From: Anabaena sp. WA102
Lineage (GTDB): Bacteria; Cyanobacteriota; Cyanobacteriia; Cyanobacteriales; Nostocaceae
Length of the DNA stretch: 64,000 nucleotides
Direction: 5' to 3'
NCBI RefSeq assembly: GCF_001277295.1
Contig: NZ_CP011456.1
Coordinates: 1-64,000 of the forward strand
Shown here: piece by piece, positions 17,701 through 28,000 of the stretch
Layout of the letters: the number at the start of each line of letters is the position of its first letter
Numbering within the stretch: position 1 is the first letter of the stretch
Notes under the pieces: generated by a model
Told to the model about the DNA's origin: nothing
Database searches by the model: none
Seen by the model: only the letters and a program-made list of their open reading frames with translations
Made by a program: the position numbers and the translations under genes

Positions 17701-18098
17701 CCAGCAGAAGTATTGAAGATAGAACGGAGGTTTTCAAAGAAACCACCACTACTTTCAACGTAGGTGACTGTTCCTAGTTTCATGCCCTCTTGGACATTAA
17801 CACCTGCGCCGACCATTGCCAATTCTCGTTCTTGGGGCTTTTCAAAGAAAGCCATTGGTGAACCACCAATGAAAATCCGGTTAGCCGCACGAGAAACGAT
17901 AATTTCGGAATTGTCGGTCAAAATCTTGGCAATTTCTAACCGCTTTGCACCGGAGGCAAAATAGCTGCTAAGTTCACTTAGTTCACCTCTTCCCAAAAAG
18001 CGGTCTTGTTGTTCCGCTTGGGAAATGGTAGAGACAGGTAAGGTTTGATATAGTTGCGGACGCGCAACTGAGCTTCCACCGCTTGCCTTAACACTCAT
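14706..18098 (-). CDS. apcE: Phycobilisome core-membrane linker Lcm (ApcE)
   Basis: This 1130-residue protein builds the phycobilisome core, anchors it to the thylakoid and passes energy to photosystem II. The N-terminal phycobiliprotein-like domain (about 18-235) has SLRDLSWFLRY where other subunits have the chromophore Cys; the bilin Cys is Cys194 in ENACSGEA, as in other ApcE. The PB-loop insertion covers about 78-145. Four linker (REP) domains follow near 280-400, 545-665, 745-880 and 975-1100, each with an FxRD/EFI...LYxK pattern and GRxP. Four repeats are known from organisms with pentacylindrical cores. First gene of apcEABC. Confidence 0.97.
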   Translation of the reverse strand: MSVKASGGSSVARPQLYQTLPVSTISQAEQQDRFLGRGELSELSSYFASGAKRLEIAKILTDNSEIIVSRAANRIFIGGSPMAFFEKPQERELAMVGAGVNVQEGMKLGTVTYVESSGGFFENLRSIFNTSAGGPTPPGFRPINVARYGPSNMAKSLRDLSWFLRYATYAIVAGDPNIISVNTRGLREIIENACSGEATIVALQEIKAASLSYFRKDAAATEIVTQYMDVLLTEFKAPTPSTKVRQRPSGDQQGLQLPQIYAVAAERRPKYVMKPGLSSSEKTEIIKAAYRQVFERDITRAYSLSISDLESKVKNCEISMREFIRRLAKSPLYQKQFYQPFINSRVIELAFRHILGRGPSSREEVQKYFAIVSLKGLAGLVDALVDSTEYSDYFGEETVPYIRGLGQEAQECRNWGQQQDLFKYSAPFRKVPQFITTFAAYEQPLPDQHPYGSGNDPLEIQFGAIFPKETRNPSSSPAPFSKDTRRILIHQGPGINNQLSNPGARGVAPGTLGAKVFKLDQLPGTIGKKAAKGASVKFSESSTQAVIKACYLQVFGRDVYEGQRLKVAEIKLENGDITVREFVRMLAKSDLFRKMYWTSLYVCKAIEYIHRRLLGRPTYGREENNKYFDIAAKKGFYAVVDAILDSDEYSQAFNEDTVPYERYLTPAGVSLRQLRVGTIREDLANVEKQETPRFVELGAVTEMRTEPDIDFRINQGVTKQREQTKVFKLTAVKNDKVAAEIVISGAYRQIFERDIAPYISKNEFTVLESKLVNGEISVKEFIQGLGYSSLYQKEFYTPYPNTKVIELGTKHFLGRAPIDQAEIRKYNQILATQGIRAFISAMVESAEYGQVFGEDTVPFRRFPTLPAANFPNTEKLYNQLTKQNDDLVVPSFETVKPRIKTENTPILAKAIADLAAQAKKMDKTKPLFIELGRSFNDGRGQSVEVGVGTSRRKPARIYRATTGTNSPETNQVINAIYIQVMDVFSGQVPAYFRRSDLDSKLRNGEITVREFVLELASSEIYRKRFYTPYPNTKVIEFLFRHLLGRAPATQGEIRQYNKLLADSGLRAAVEAIVNSPEYARYFGEDVVPYKRYPSLPAGNYLGSVQAEADLVKQSWSSLSPSVLTGGLPNR

Positions 18099-18567
18099 GG
18101 GTTTTTTAAGACTCCTATCATAACTGTTTATGTGTTAAGCCTGAGTTATTTATTTTAAGGCTTGACATTTGTGCGTATCTATGGATTTTACGCCTATAAA
18201 ACCCAGTAAATTAACTCGGTCAATTTTTAGATTAGAACGTTTTGCGTTTACGCTGTTGGTTTATTAAGAAGTATGTCGAATCTGTAATCTAAATTTTGAT
18301 ATTCAAGAGGATACATACTTGGATTTTCTTGGCTGAACACAGATTTTATCCCAAATTCTGCACCAATTTAATTCTTAAACTTATTTATAAGAAAACAGGC
18401 TAAAAACTAGTGTGTTAATTCTGAATCCCTTATCCCATAAGACTTCATGCCCAAAATATGTCGCATATTTTTATGAGAAAGTGCCTGGAACAGATGCTTT
18501 CGGTGTAAACTACGGTAACACCAATAATTTCCCAGGAAATCGCTCCAAAACCCACAAAATTAACATA
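18099..18567. other. apcE upstream leader region
   Basis: No accepted gene lies in this 469-bp stretch. It must contain the apcE promoter and a long 5' leader. TTTAAGGCTTGACATTTG (18153-18170) contains a TTGACA-like hexamer but on the plus strand, so it is not proposed as the apcE promoter. A 66-codon plus-strand frame starting at 18412 has no recognisable character. Confidence 0.4.
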
Positions 18568-18671
18568 CTAGTACAACACGGCATAAATAAACCAACCATT
18601 CTAAATCGTTAAAAAGCCTATACTGTCTTCGTTTTGACTTTTGACTTTTGACTTCCGCCCTGCGGTACTAG
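18568..18671. mobile_element. MITE-like element family 1, copy A
   Basis: This 104-bp element starts CTAGTAC and ends GTACTAG, so the ends are perfect 7-bp inverted repeats, with further partial symmetry (C...GC) inside. The interior includes AAAGCCTATACTGTC and three TTTTGAC units. Related copies with the same ends and interior lie at 36768-36864 and 42555-42648. It has no coding capacity. It abuts the IS110-type relic at 18681. Confidence 0.75.
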
Positions 18672-18680
18672 CTTACTCCT

Positions 18681-18950
18681 CAAGAGTTTTCTTCTGGTTC
18701 TTCCGTTCATGGCAAACCTCGTTTGTCTAAAATTGGCAATTCCCGTTTGCGTCAGGCTCTTTTTATGCCTGCGATTGTTGCTCGTCGCTATAATCCTTTG
18801 ATTCACTCCTTCTGTGAACGTCTTTTGGCTAAAGGTAAATCTAAAAAGTCTGTCATTGGTGCAGCCATGCACAAGCTTTTACGCCAAGTTTTTGGTGTTC
18901 TCAAGTCTCAGACCGCTTTTGACCCTAATTTTCTTTCTCCCACCACTTGA
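18681..18950 (+). pseudogene. IS110-family transposase, C-terminal relic
   Basis: The plus-strand frame reads SSGSSVHGKPRLSKIGNSRL, then RQALFMPAIVARRYNPL and LLAKGKSKKSVIGAAMHKLL, ending in a stop after about 85 residues. This is the C-terminal part (Transposase_20) of IS110-type DEDD transposases. The N-terminal catalytic domain and both IS ends are missing, so it is inactive. It begins 10 bp after the MITE-like element and stops about 130 bp before the end of the giant gene. Confidence 0.85.
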
Positions 18951-19007
18951 CTTTCAAGACAGTATCTTGTATCTACTTTTAGAATCAAACAATCAAGCCG
19001 TTTTGAG

Positions 19008-19060
19008 TATAGCTATGACTTTAACATTCAAATTCCCTACATGATCATTAGTTGGAGTAC
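19008..19060 (-). pseudogene. Relic of a cadherin-like repeat beyond the giant gene
   Basis: About 50 bp (TAGCTATGACTTTAACATTC onward to GGAGTAC) match, with a handful of substitutions, the stretch at about 20034-20086 inside the giant gene, in the same orientation. The match lies outside the open frame, starting about 20 bp past its stop codon. It looks like the leftover of a longer repeat array or of a second copy of the gene. Confidence 0.7.
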
Positions 19061-19078
19061 TGAACAGACACTGAGAAC

Positions 19079-22000
19079 TTAAACTGACAATTTAAGCTTG
19101 ATGTCAGCAGTCAAGGCACTTGCATCAAGGGTATTAATCAACCCATCACCATTGATATCAGCAGTGGCATCAAAAATTCCCTTATTAAAGTTCGTTTTTG
19201 CTTGGTTCAGTGAACCTAAATCACCAGTATTAACTTTGCCATCATAGTTGATGTCTGAGTTAAAGGTGGATTTACCGGACAATTTAACCTCGTACTGAGA
19301 CCAATCAGGAACGTTGGTAAACAATACCAGACCATTAGTAAGATCAAAGTTTTCCTTAGCTGCTGAAGGATCATAGGTCAACTCAACCCGTTGACTAGAA
19401 CCCGGATTCAGGAATAGGTCTTTATCCCCTGACAAATCCAGATTATTCACAGTCACCCCGCTGACATTAATCTGAATATCGGAAACCACCAGGATACCTG
19501 TCCCCGTATTGTTGATATCAAAGTATTTGGTGATATCAGCATAATTGGGGCGGACATAATCGCTGTCTTGGTAGCCCTTACGAAACTGGGATAGTTCTGT
19601 TGTGAATTTGATACTAGAATCATCGGCATTGCCTGAATTATCGGTAATAGCCAAACCTGGAATCACAATATCAGCTTCCTTTTCAACTGTAATAGTAAAG
19701 ATATCACTAACATTTGCTCCGGCTTTATCTGTAGCGATCGCCTTAACATTCAAACTACCAACATTATCATTACTGGGAGTACCGCTAAAGGTGCCAGTTG
19801 TGGGATTAAAGGTTAACCAACTTGGTAAAGCATTGCCATTTTCTAATGTTGCGGAATAAGTCAGAAAATCACCAGCATCAATATCGCTGAAAGTGTTGGT
19901 GGGAATTTGGAAGTTAAAGAGGTTATCTTGTTTAGCGTTTTGATCGGCGATCGCATTACTCAAAATCGGTGCATCGTTGATGTTTTCAACGGCAATTACA
20001 AAGATATCACTAACAGTTTCCCCGGCTTTATCTGTAGCGATCGCCTTAACATTCAAATTCCCTACATGATCATTAGTGGGAGTACCGCTAAAGGTGCGAA
20101 TTGTAGGATTGAAAGTTAACCAACTTGGTAAAGCATTGCCATTTTCTAATGTTGCTGAATAAGTTAGAACATCACCAGCATCAACATCTGTGAAGGTATT
20201 GGTAGGAATTTGGAAACTGAAAGCGTCACCTTGTTTGGCGGTTTGATCTGCGATCGCACTATTTAGAATCGGTGCATCGTTGACATTTTCAACGGTAATT
20301 ACAAAGATATCACTAACATTTGCTCCGGCTTTATCTATTGCGATCGCCTTAACATTCAAATTCCCTACATTATCATTAGTGGGAGTACCGCTAAAGGTGC
20401 GAGTTGTAGGATTGAAGGTTAACCAACTTGGTAAAGCATTACCATTTTCTAATGTTGCGGAATAAGTAAGAACATCACCAGCGTCAATATCAGTAAAAGT
20501 GTTTTCTGGGATAGTGAAACTAAAGGCTGTATCTTCAGTTGCCGTTTGAGGGGCGATAAGGTTAGTAACTGTAGGCGGATTATTAACTATGATTTGTTGG
20601 TTGCCAAAATCAATTCCTGTACGGACTTCACCTGCTGTCAGGTTGACGGTATGAACAAGGTTAATGGTATTGTCGAATATGGTAGTTGCCCCATTGTTAT
20701 TGTTGTTACCAGGATCAACAGGATTGGGATTAGAAGTTGCATCACTGAGATTGAGAATACCTTCTGCGAGTTTCAATAAATCTACACGGGGATAATTTTT
20801 ACCAGTATTGGTAACGTTGTCATTCTCGTTATCACCGTCGTTGATAATGACACTGTTTGTACTCAGGAGATTGCGGAACTCATTAACTGTCAATTTCCGA
20901 CCAAGTTTTTCTTCTGCTATCTGCTGCGCGAGAGTTGCCACGCCTGTCATGTATGCCGTTGCTTGACTAGTTCCTCCCATAGAGGTAGTACCACCACTGG
21001 CATTAGCACCTGTAATTAAGATACCAGGAGCAAATACATCTAATAGGCTAGGATCACGTTGGGAGAAACTAGCGATTTGGTCAGCAGTTGTGGTGTAATC
21101 AATTGCACCACCAACAAAGTTTTTCTGAGTGCCAGAATTATCCGCCCAAACCGCACTAACGGCGATGACATTGGGATCTATCGCCGGGTAAGCCAATCCG
21201 GGATTACTGCCATACTGGTAGAAGCTGTTACCTGCGGCAGCACTGATAATGATATTTTGGGAAGCGATCGCTGCTAATTCATCACCAATGCCATAACGAG
21301 ACGTGGCCGTTGTCCAGTTTTGACTATCTCCCAGAGAAAGGTTGACAGATGCAATATTATATGTATTGCTATTGGCGGCGACCCATTGCAGGGCTTTTTC
21401 TAAATCGGAGAAGCTGCCAGAACCATTATCTTTAAAGACTTTTAAAGCGATGATATTAGAATCGGGGGCAACGCTGGTAAAGATGCTGGCAATGTGAGAA
21501 CCGTGATTATTTTTATCACTGGCATCTGTGTCATTATCGGCAAAGTCGTATTCATAGACGATTTTATCAGCAATACCGTTATTATCAGCATCAGTCCCAA
21601 AGACAGGATGATTTAAGTCTATACCCGTATCAATGATAACCGTAGTTAAACCGTTGCCTTTGATGTTAGCAAAGCGGCTATCTGCCCAGAAATTACCCAG
21701 ATTAATTAAAGAAGTTGCCTGACTATCCACCAAACTGGAAATTGTGGTGCTAGGAGTTTCCAGAGGAGGCGTTACTGTAGTATTGGCAGAGGCATCGTCA
21801 TCAACAATAGTCACAGTAGCACTGCTTTGATTACCGATGGTTGCGCCACCTGTGGGGTTAGTTAGTTTAATTGTAAAATATTCGTCTCCCTCAACTTTGT
21901 CATCGTTACGGATTTTGATGGCATTAGGATTACCTAACAGGGCATTCTGCACATAAACAAGTTTGCCGGTTTCATTGGCAGCAAAGGTGACAGTAATCGG

Positions 22001-25000
22001 AATATTGTTGAAATCATTATTGACGGAACTAGCCGCACATCCACACCCTTTGGCTGTACCATCAATGAAGCTAAGTGTGGCACTAACCGTATTACTGGCG
22101 TTTCCTGTGCGAGTTACCCAAATTTCTGTGACTGCTGTGCCGTCTTCCTTGACTATATAATTAGCCGCATTAAAGTTGAGTTGAACCTCGTTAGTTGAGT
22201 CGAGGGGGGAAATAATATCTAAAGTTGGCGTATAAAGGGGAATTTCCGCGCTAGTGGTAGTAATATTCACACCAGGGAAGGTTTGCTTCCATCCTGTTTG
22301 CTGCACTTCCGCGATAGTATAAATCCCAGGACGCAGATTAGTAAATTGATAATTGCCGTTTGCGTCAGTAATAGTCGAGATTTCGCCGTTGTCTAATTGT
22401 CCGTTGGTGTTGGTATCGAGGTAAATTGTCCAACCTTGTAAACCAACTTCTCCAGCATCTTTTAGCCCATTGCCATCAAGATCATGCCATTTCATGCCGC
22501 GAATTTCGGCATCATTATCGGTAATGCTGACCGCAATATTAGGAAGTGTGACATTGTTGTAATTAGCATCTGTACTGCTAACACTATGGCTAATTATACT
22601 GGTGTGGTTGCCTTCGGCGATAGTGTCGTTAACGGCACTCACGGTAACAGTTTGGGGAGTATTCCAGTTAGCAGATGTGAAAGTGACGGTAGTTTTATCA
22701 ATGGTAATTTGATTACCACCGTTTAGGGTAACAGTCACATCAGCAGTCGGTTGAGTTTTGAGAACAAGGGTATAACTATCAGTATTACCGCCTTCGGTGA
22801 CGGCGGTGCTACCACCACTTTGAGTTAAAGTAATGCCGGGGGTTGGCGGTGCAGCAATGGTAAATGTTGCGGTTTTGGCTGCATCACCACTATTACCCGC
22901 ATTATCTTGGATGGTAGTAGCATCAACTTTTAAGCTATAAAGACCAGGAGTGTTAGTTAAACTATCTAACCCCTTAATGCGATAGGTTGTATCGGAGAGA
23001 TAGGTAACAGTGACGGTATTGGGTAAAGTTAGGTTAACACCGTCGCGGGTAAGGGTAAGATCACTCTGATCGAAGGTATTGAGGTTAATTTGTTCAGAGA
23101 ATTGAACATCAATAGTATTGACTGGGTTAAGGGTTGAGGTGGGAAGGTTAGGGAATTGGGTAATAGCGGGTTGAGTAACATCAGCAAAAACGCCAAGAGT
23201 AGCAGTAGAAATGTTTGCGGCAGCATCTTGTACCCGAATTTCTAGGTTACGAGAACCGGGGGAGGGGAGTTGAATATTGCCACTAAATTGCGTTCCGGTG
23301 ACGTTAGCTTGTCCTAAGTCTTGGTTAGTGGTTAGGTCTGTGATATAAACCCGGAGGTTAGATTCGGGTAAATTGCCTGTAATGGTGATATTTTGGCTAT
23401 TAACTCGGAATTGTCCGAATTGATTGAGAATTCCTAGTGAAGCGGTTTGTAGTTCGGCTGTTGGAGTAGCGGTAACTTGAATATTAGTGGGAATATTGGG
23501 GGCAATGCTGTCTAATATCCAGGTTTGATTTAGGGAGTTACTGACGCTATTCCCTGCTGCATCTTTAATTCCTGTCCCGTTAACAGTAAGGGTGTAAACG
23601 CCATTATCCGTTTGTAATCCGCTTAATCCTTTGATGGTGTATGTGGTTTCGTTGCGTTTTTCTAGGGTGACACCATTGGTGATTAAATTGGCACTACCAT
23701 CACGGGTTAAGATCAGGTCATTAAAATTCAGTGTATCTTTGTTAATTTCCTCAGAAAAACTGATTTCTACGCTAGTAACTGCCGTATTGCGAGGACTGGT
23801 GAGGTTAGTAATACTGGTGAGGGTGGGAATAGTGTTGTCCAGTACCCAGTTAAAGCCTTTACCGCCTACGCCGTTGTTACCATCGGTATCCTGTACGCCA
23901 TTAGCGGTGACTAATAATTGATAGTCGCCTTCGGTGTTGGTAAATTGGGCAAAGTTACCGACTCTGAAGGTAGTAGCATCAATTGGGGTGATGGTGACGG
24001 TGTTGTTAACTAAGCTTTCGCCGTTGTTGCGTCTTAGGGTGATGTCGGTATAGTCGAAGCTACTGGGGTTAATGGCTTCTGTGAAGGTGACATCGAAGGT
24101 ATTAACGGCAGTGTTAAGTAAGGTGGAGTTAAAGCCGATAATTGAGGCAATAGCGGGTCTGTCGCCTGTAAATGTCCAAGTTTCGTTGACAATACCTGCC
24201 CCGGCGTTACCTGCTAAGTCTTGGATACCTGTGGCATTAACACTGAGTTGATATTGTCCAATATTGCCCGTAATGCCGGTTAGGTTGTTGATTTGGAAGG
24301 TAATCGGGTCAATTTGGCTGATTGTCACCCCGTTGGTGATTAAATTTGCCCCACTATCAAGGGTTAAGCTTAGGTCTTGATAATCAAAGGTATTGGCACG
24401 AATGGCTTCACTAAAGACGACGGTTAAGTTATCAACGACTGTATTGCGGGGGTTGGGGGAAACGTCAACGATTTCTCGGACTTGGGGGGCTGCGTTGTCG
24501 TTGCTGTTGTAGATGATTGTGTAGCTGCCCGTGCTGTCTTTGTCGAGGAAATGTAAGATATTTTCGTATACGGGTCGTCCAGTGGCGGGGAAGGTTCTAT
24601 CTGTGCGCCAGATGTTATCTAGATTGATTAGAGTACCATCGGAACGTAATAGCTGTTTGATCTGGAATTGTCCATTGGCGGGATCTGCGAGGGTGATATA
24701 AGTCCAACCGACCTCACCCCCTAACCCCTCTCCTATGAGGAGAGGGGAGTTTACGGTGATTTGTGCTTCTAGGTCGAATATGGTAACGGGTGCGTCAACG
24801 GTGGCGGTGTCAATGGTGGTAACGGGTGCGGTTGTGCCGTTGCTGAAGTAGAGGGTATCGGGGTAGAATTTGGCATCAAAGGTGTCGTTAACGAGGAAAT
24901 CAGGCAGATTATCACTGTCTGCTGCAACTTTTTGGATTAATTCGTGGATTTTGACTTCTTTGATTAGAGAGAGTTCTTTGTTGCCGAGTCCGTTAATGTG

Positions 25001-28000
25001 TTCAAAGGTGGCTTTGTATTCGATGAATTTACCCTGGAGGGTGGATTTGAGCAACCAGTTAGCGACGGCGGTTTCTCCTGCTTGGATGTCGCCAAAGTTG
25101 ACTGCGAGAGAGGGAGTAACGTCTTGTCCGTTGAGTTGAGAACCAATGATATTAAAGTCAATGAGTAAGCCCTTTTCATTTTCGATGATTTTGGGCTGAG
25201 ATGAAGTAATATTGAGGTTTTTAGCGTCTCCATAACCTTTGTTTTGGACTAAGACGGCGAGATCGAAGGGTACGGATACTTCGGTGGCATCGGTGAAGGG
25301 GTCGTCTCCATAGACGTTGCGGGATTGGAAGTAGTCGAGGTAAAGTTCCGCTTGGGGTAGTACGGTGATACCAGTGGAAAGTAAGGGGACGTTTATGACT
25401 TGTCCGTTTTCGGTGTAGGAAAGTGTGCCGCCGATGCTGTAGGTGGTGGGTACTTGGGGGGCGGCGAGGTTAGTGGGGATGAATGTCCATTCGGCACTGC
25501 CTAAGCCTTCGTTTTGGGGGGTATTGGGGTCATCGCCTGTCAGGATACCTGTACCATCTACGGCGGTGATGTTTTTTAGGGTGGGGTTGGTGATGCCAAA
25601 GAGATCGTTAACGATATTGCCGTTTTGGTCTTTGATTTGGAGGGTGACGGAGAGGTTTTCGAGGTTGGTGGCGTTGCCGTTGTCGATTTCTAGTGCGCCG
25701 AGGAAGGCGGAACGAGTCATTACCGCTTCTTGGTCAATGGTAATGCGGACTTGAGCGCAAACACTCTTTTGAACATCTTCCGCAAATAATGCTGTTGTTG
25801 GGGCAGGAGGACTTTCAGGAACACAGGGAATTATCACAGGTGGGGGCGTTCTATAACCACCACCTGCACTACCACTACCACTACCACCTGCACTACCGTT
25901 ACCACCTGCACTACCGTTACCACCAGGTACTCCTGGTGGGCAACAGTCACTAGCATTTAGAATTTGAACGATTTCTCTTTTAAAGTTATCAATAGTTCCG
26001 CAGGGATAAGAGTAAGAAAGTCCTGCTAAAATATCGCAGCAAGTGGAAAAAATTAGTTCATAATCTGGCTTAAATTCTACATCAAAAGGAACATCAAAAG
26101 CTCCTCCATTAGTTTCTAAAAGCTGTAATGTATCTAATTTACCGATGGAGAAAAATGTAGATAACAAACCTTTTTCTAATTGTTCTAGAAAATCTTTTCT
26201 TAAAAGATTGCCAGGAGCAAAGTCAACTGTGTCAGCTACCTTAATTCTAAAATCATCAGAAGGAACCAACTCATAAACACAGTCTGTTCCTTTCTTCAAA
26301 CGGAGTTCAATACTACCAACTACTTGTCTATAGTCTGGTTGTAGATTTGATCCCATTGGATTTTGTAATATTTCTTGTGTATCTCCATTGCCATTAATGT
26401 CATCTTTATCAAAAACTTGAGGAAGTGTACCAGTTCCACCATACCCAACACCTCCAGCAATTAAACCTGGAATACTTAAGTCAGTAACAGAGTAACTTAA
26501 ATGCAAAAAATTTTCTGGTAAACCAGGAACCGGAATTCCATTCCTATCTTTGCCATCAGCGTTATGATTTGGATTTACATAATAGTCAGGTAGTAAATCC
26601 TCAACCTTCCATGACTTTTCTTTAAGTTTGCAATCATCTTTTAAATCTTGTATAATTTCATCGGAAATTTCATCTAGCATTATATCGAATATTCCTTTGA
26701 CGAATTTCTGAGTAAGACTTGAGTATTTAAAGCCTGTCCCAAAAATTCCAGATTCCCCTTCAACTATTGGATCTCCATCTTTGTATTGTTTGAACGGAGC
26801 AGGTTTACTACGACTTGCATCTAAGTAGAGTTGATAAAGTTCTTTCGATTGATTACCGAAATAGTACCCAATCTCAGAAAGAAAATCATCGTGAAAATTA
26901 GGAGAAGTTCCACCAAACTCAAGGTTGTAGACCTCCGTTGGCGTTAAATCGGGAGCGATGGGATTACCGTATATATCTGGGTCGTAATATACTCCAAGGT
27001 CGCTACCTGGACTATAGTAAGGATCTGGTTGGGGTTCAACACTATTGAACAAAGTCAATTGAGTGTTATATGTAAGCCTATTAGAATTTGATATACCTAA
27101 AAATTGGAATGGATTCGATTGAAATTCTGAATTATTCTCTTCTACTACATTTGAAATCTCAGCACTATAAATATTTGTTGTTGAAGACTGAGACAATCCT
27201 TCAGACAAATTAAAGCCTTGGAATCCTCGATTAGTAATAATCACAGGGATTGTTAGCGAACTCTTAGCTGGTAATACACCTATGTCTGTAATTAGCGGTT
27301 TTAGATCCCAGAGTAAGTGATTGTTGGGAAAAAACAACTCTACATTTTCTGCTGCAATTAATCCATGATTCGTAACAGTAAAATCAATTTGATTGACTTC
27401 TCCTGGAAGTTGAGAGAGTTTGGAGAGATCGATATTTCCAGGAGTCATTGTTACAACTGGAACAGGCACATCTGTCTCAAAAACAGACTCTAAAGTAATA
27501 TTATATTCATCTTGAATCTCAGTCGGAATAACTGTCCATTGATAATTAACAGTCTGTCTTGGTAAAAATATTTCTGTTTCGCCAAACGAACCTGGAGTAA
27601 TAGTATACAAATTTGTATATCCGCCGTGTTTATCAGCCCCTACTTTTAATGTATATGTTCCCTCACTTATATCATCAAAAAATACTGAACCAGTGGCATC
27701 CGTGATCCCTTCAGCAACTACATTTTGACTCCAAGGATCGAGCAATTGGATTTTCGCATTTTGAACCTTGGGTGCGCCTTCAACATAAAAGGTATAATCA
27801 TCAACGACATTAACCCGTAAATCCCCAACTGCTTCAGAAACAGCACGAAATTCAAAGGCTAAAGATAAATCTCCATCATTACCTTCTGCATCTAAAAAGA
27901 GATTTCCTTGATAGGAAGTAAGCGGGAAATTAGCATCAGGAGTCAGTAATAAAGTAACTTTCGTTGATTCTCCTGGATTTAATGCCGAAATTGTCACAGG

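Noticed and set aside
18412..18612. 66-codon plus-strand frame upstream of apcE
   Set aside because: It runs into the MITE-like element and has no protein-like pattern.
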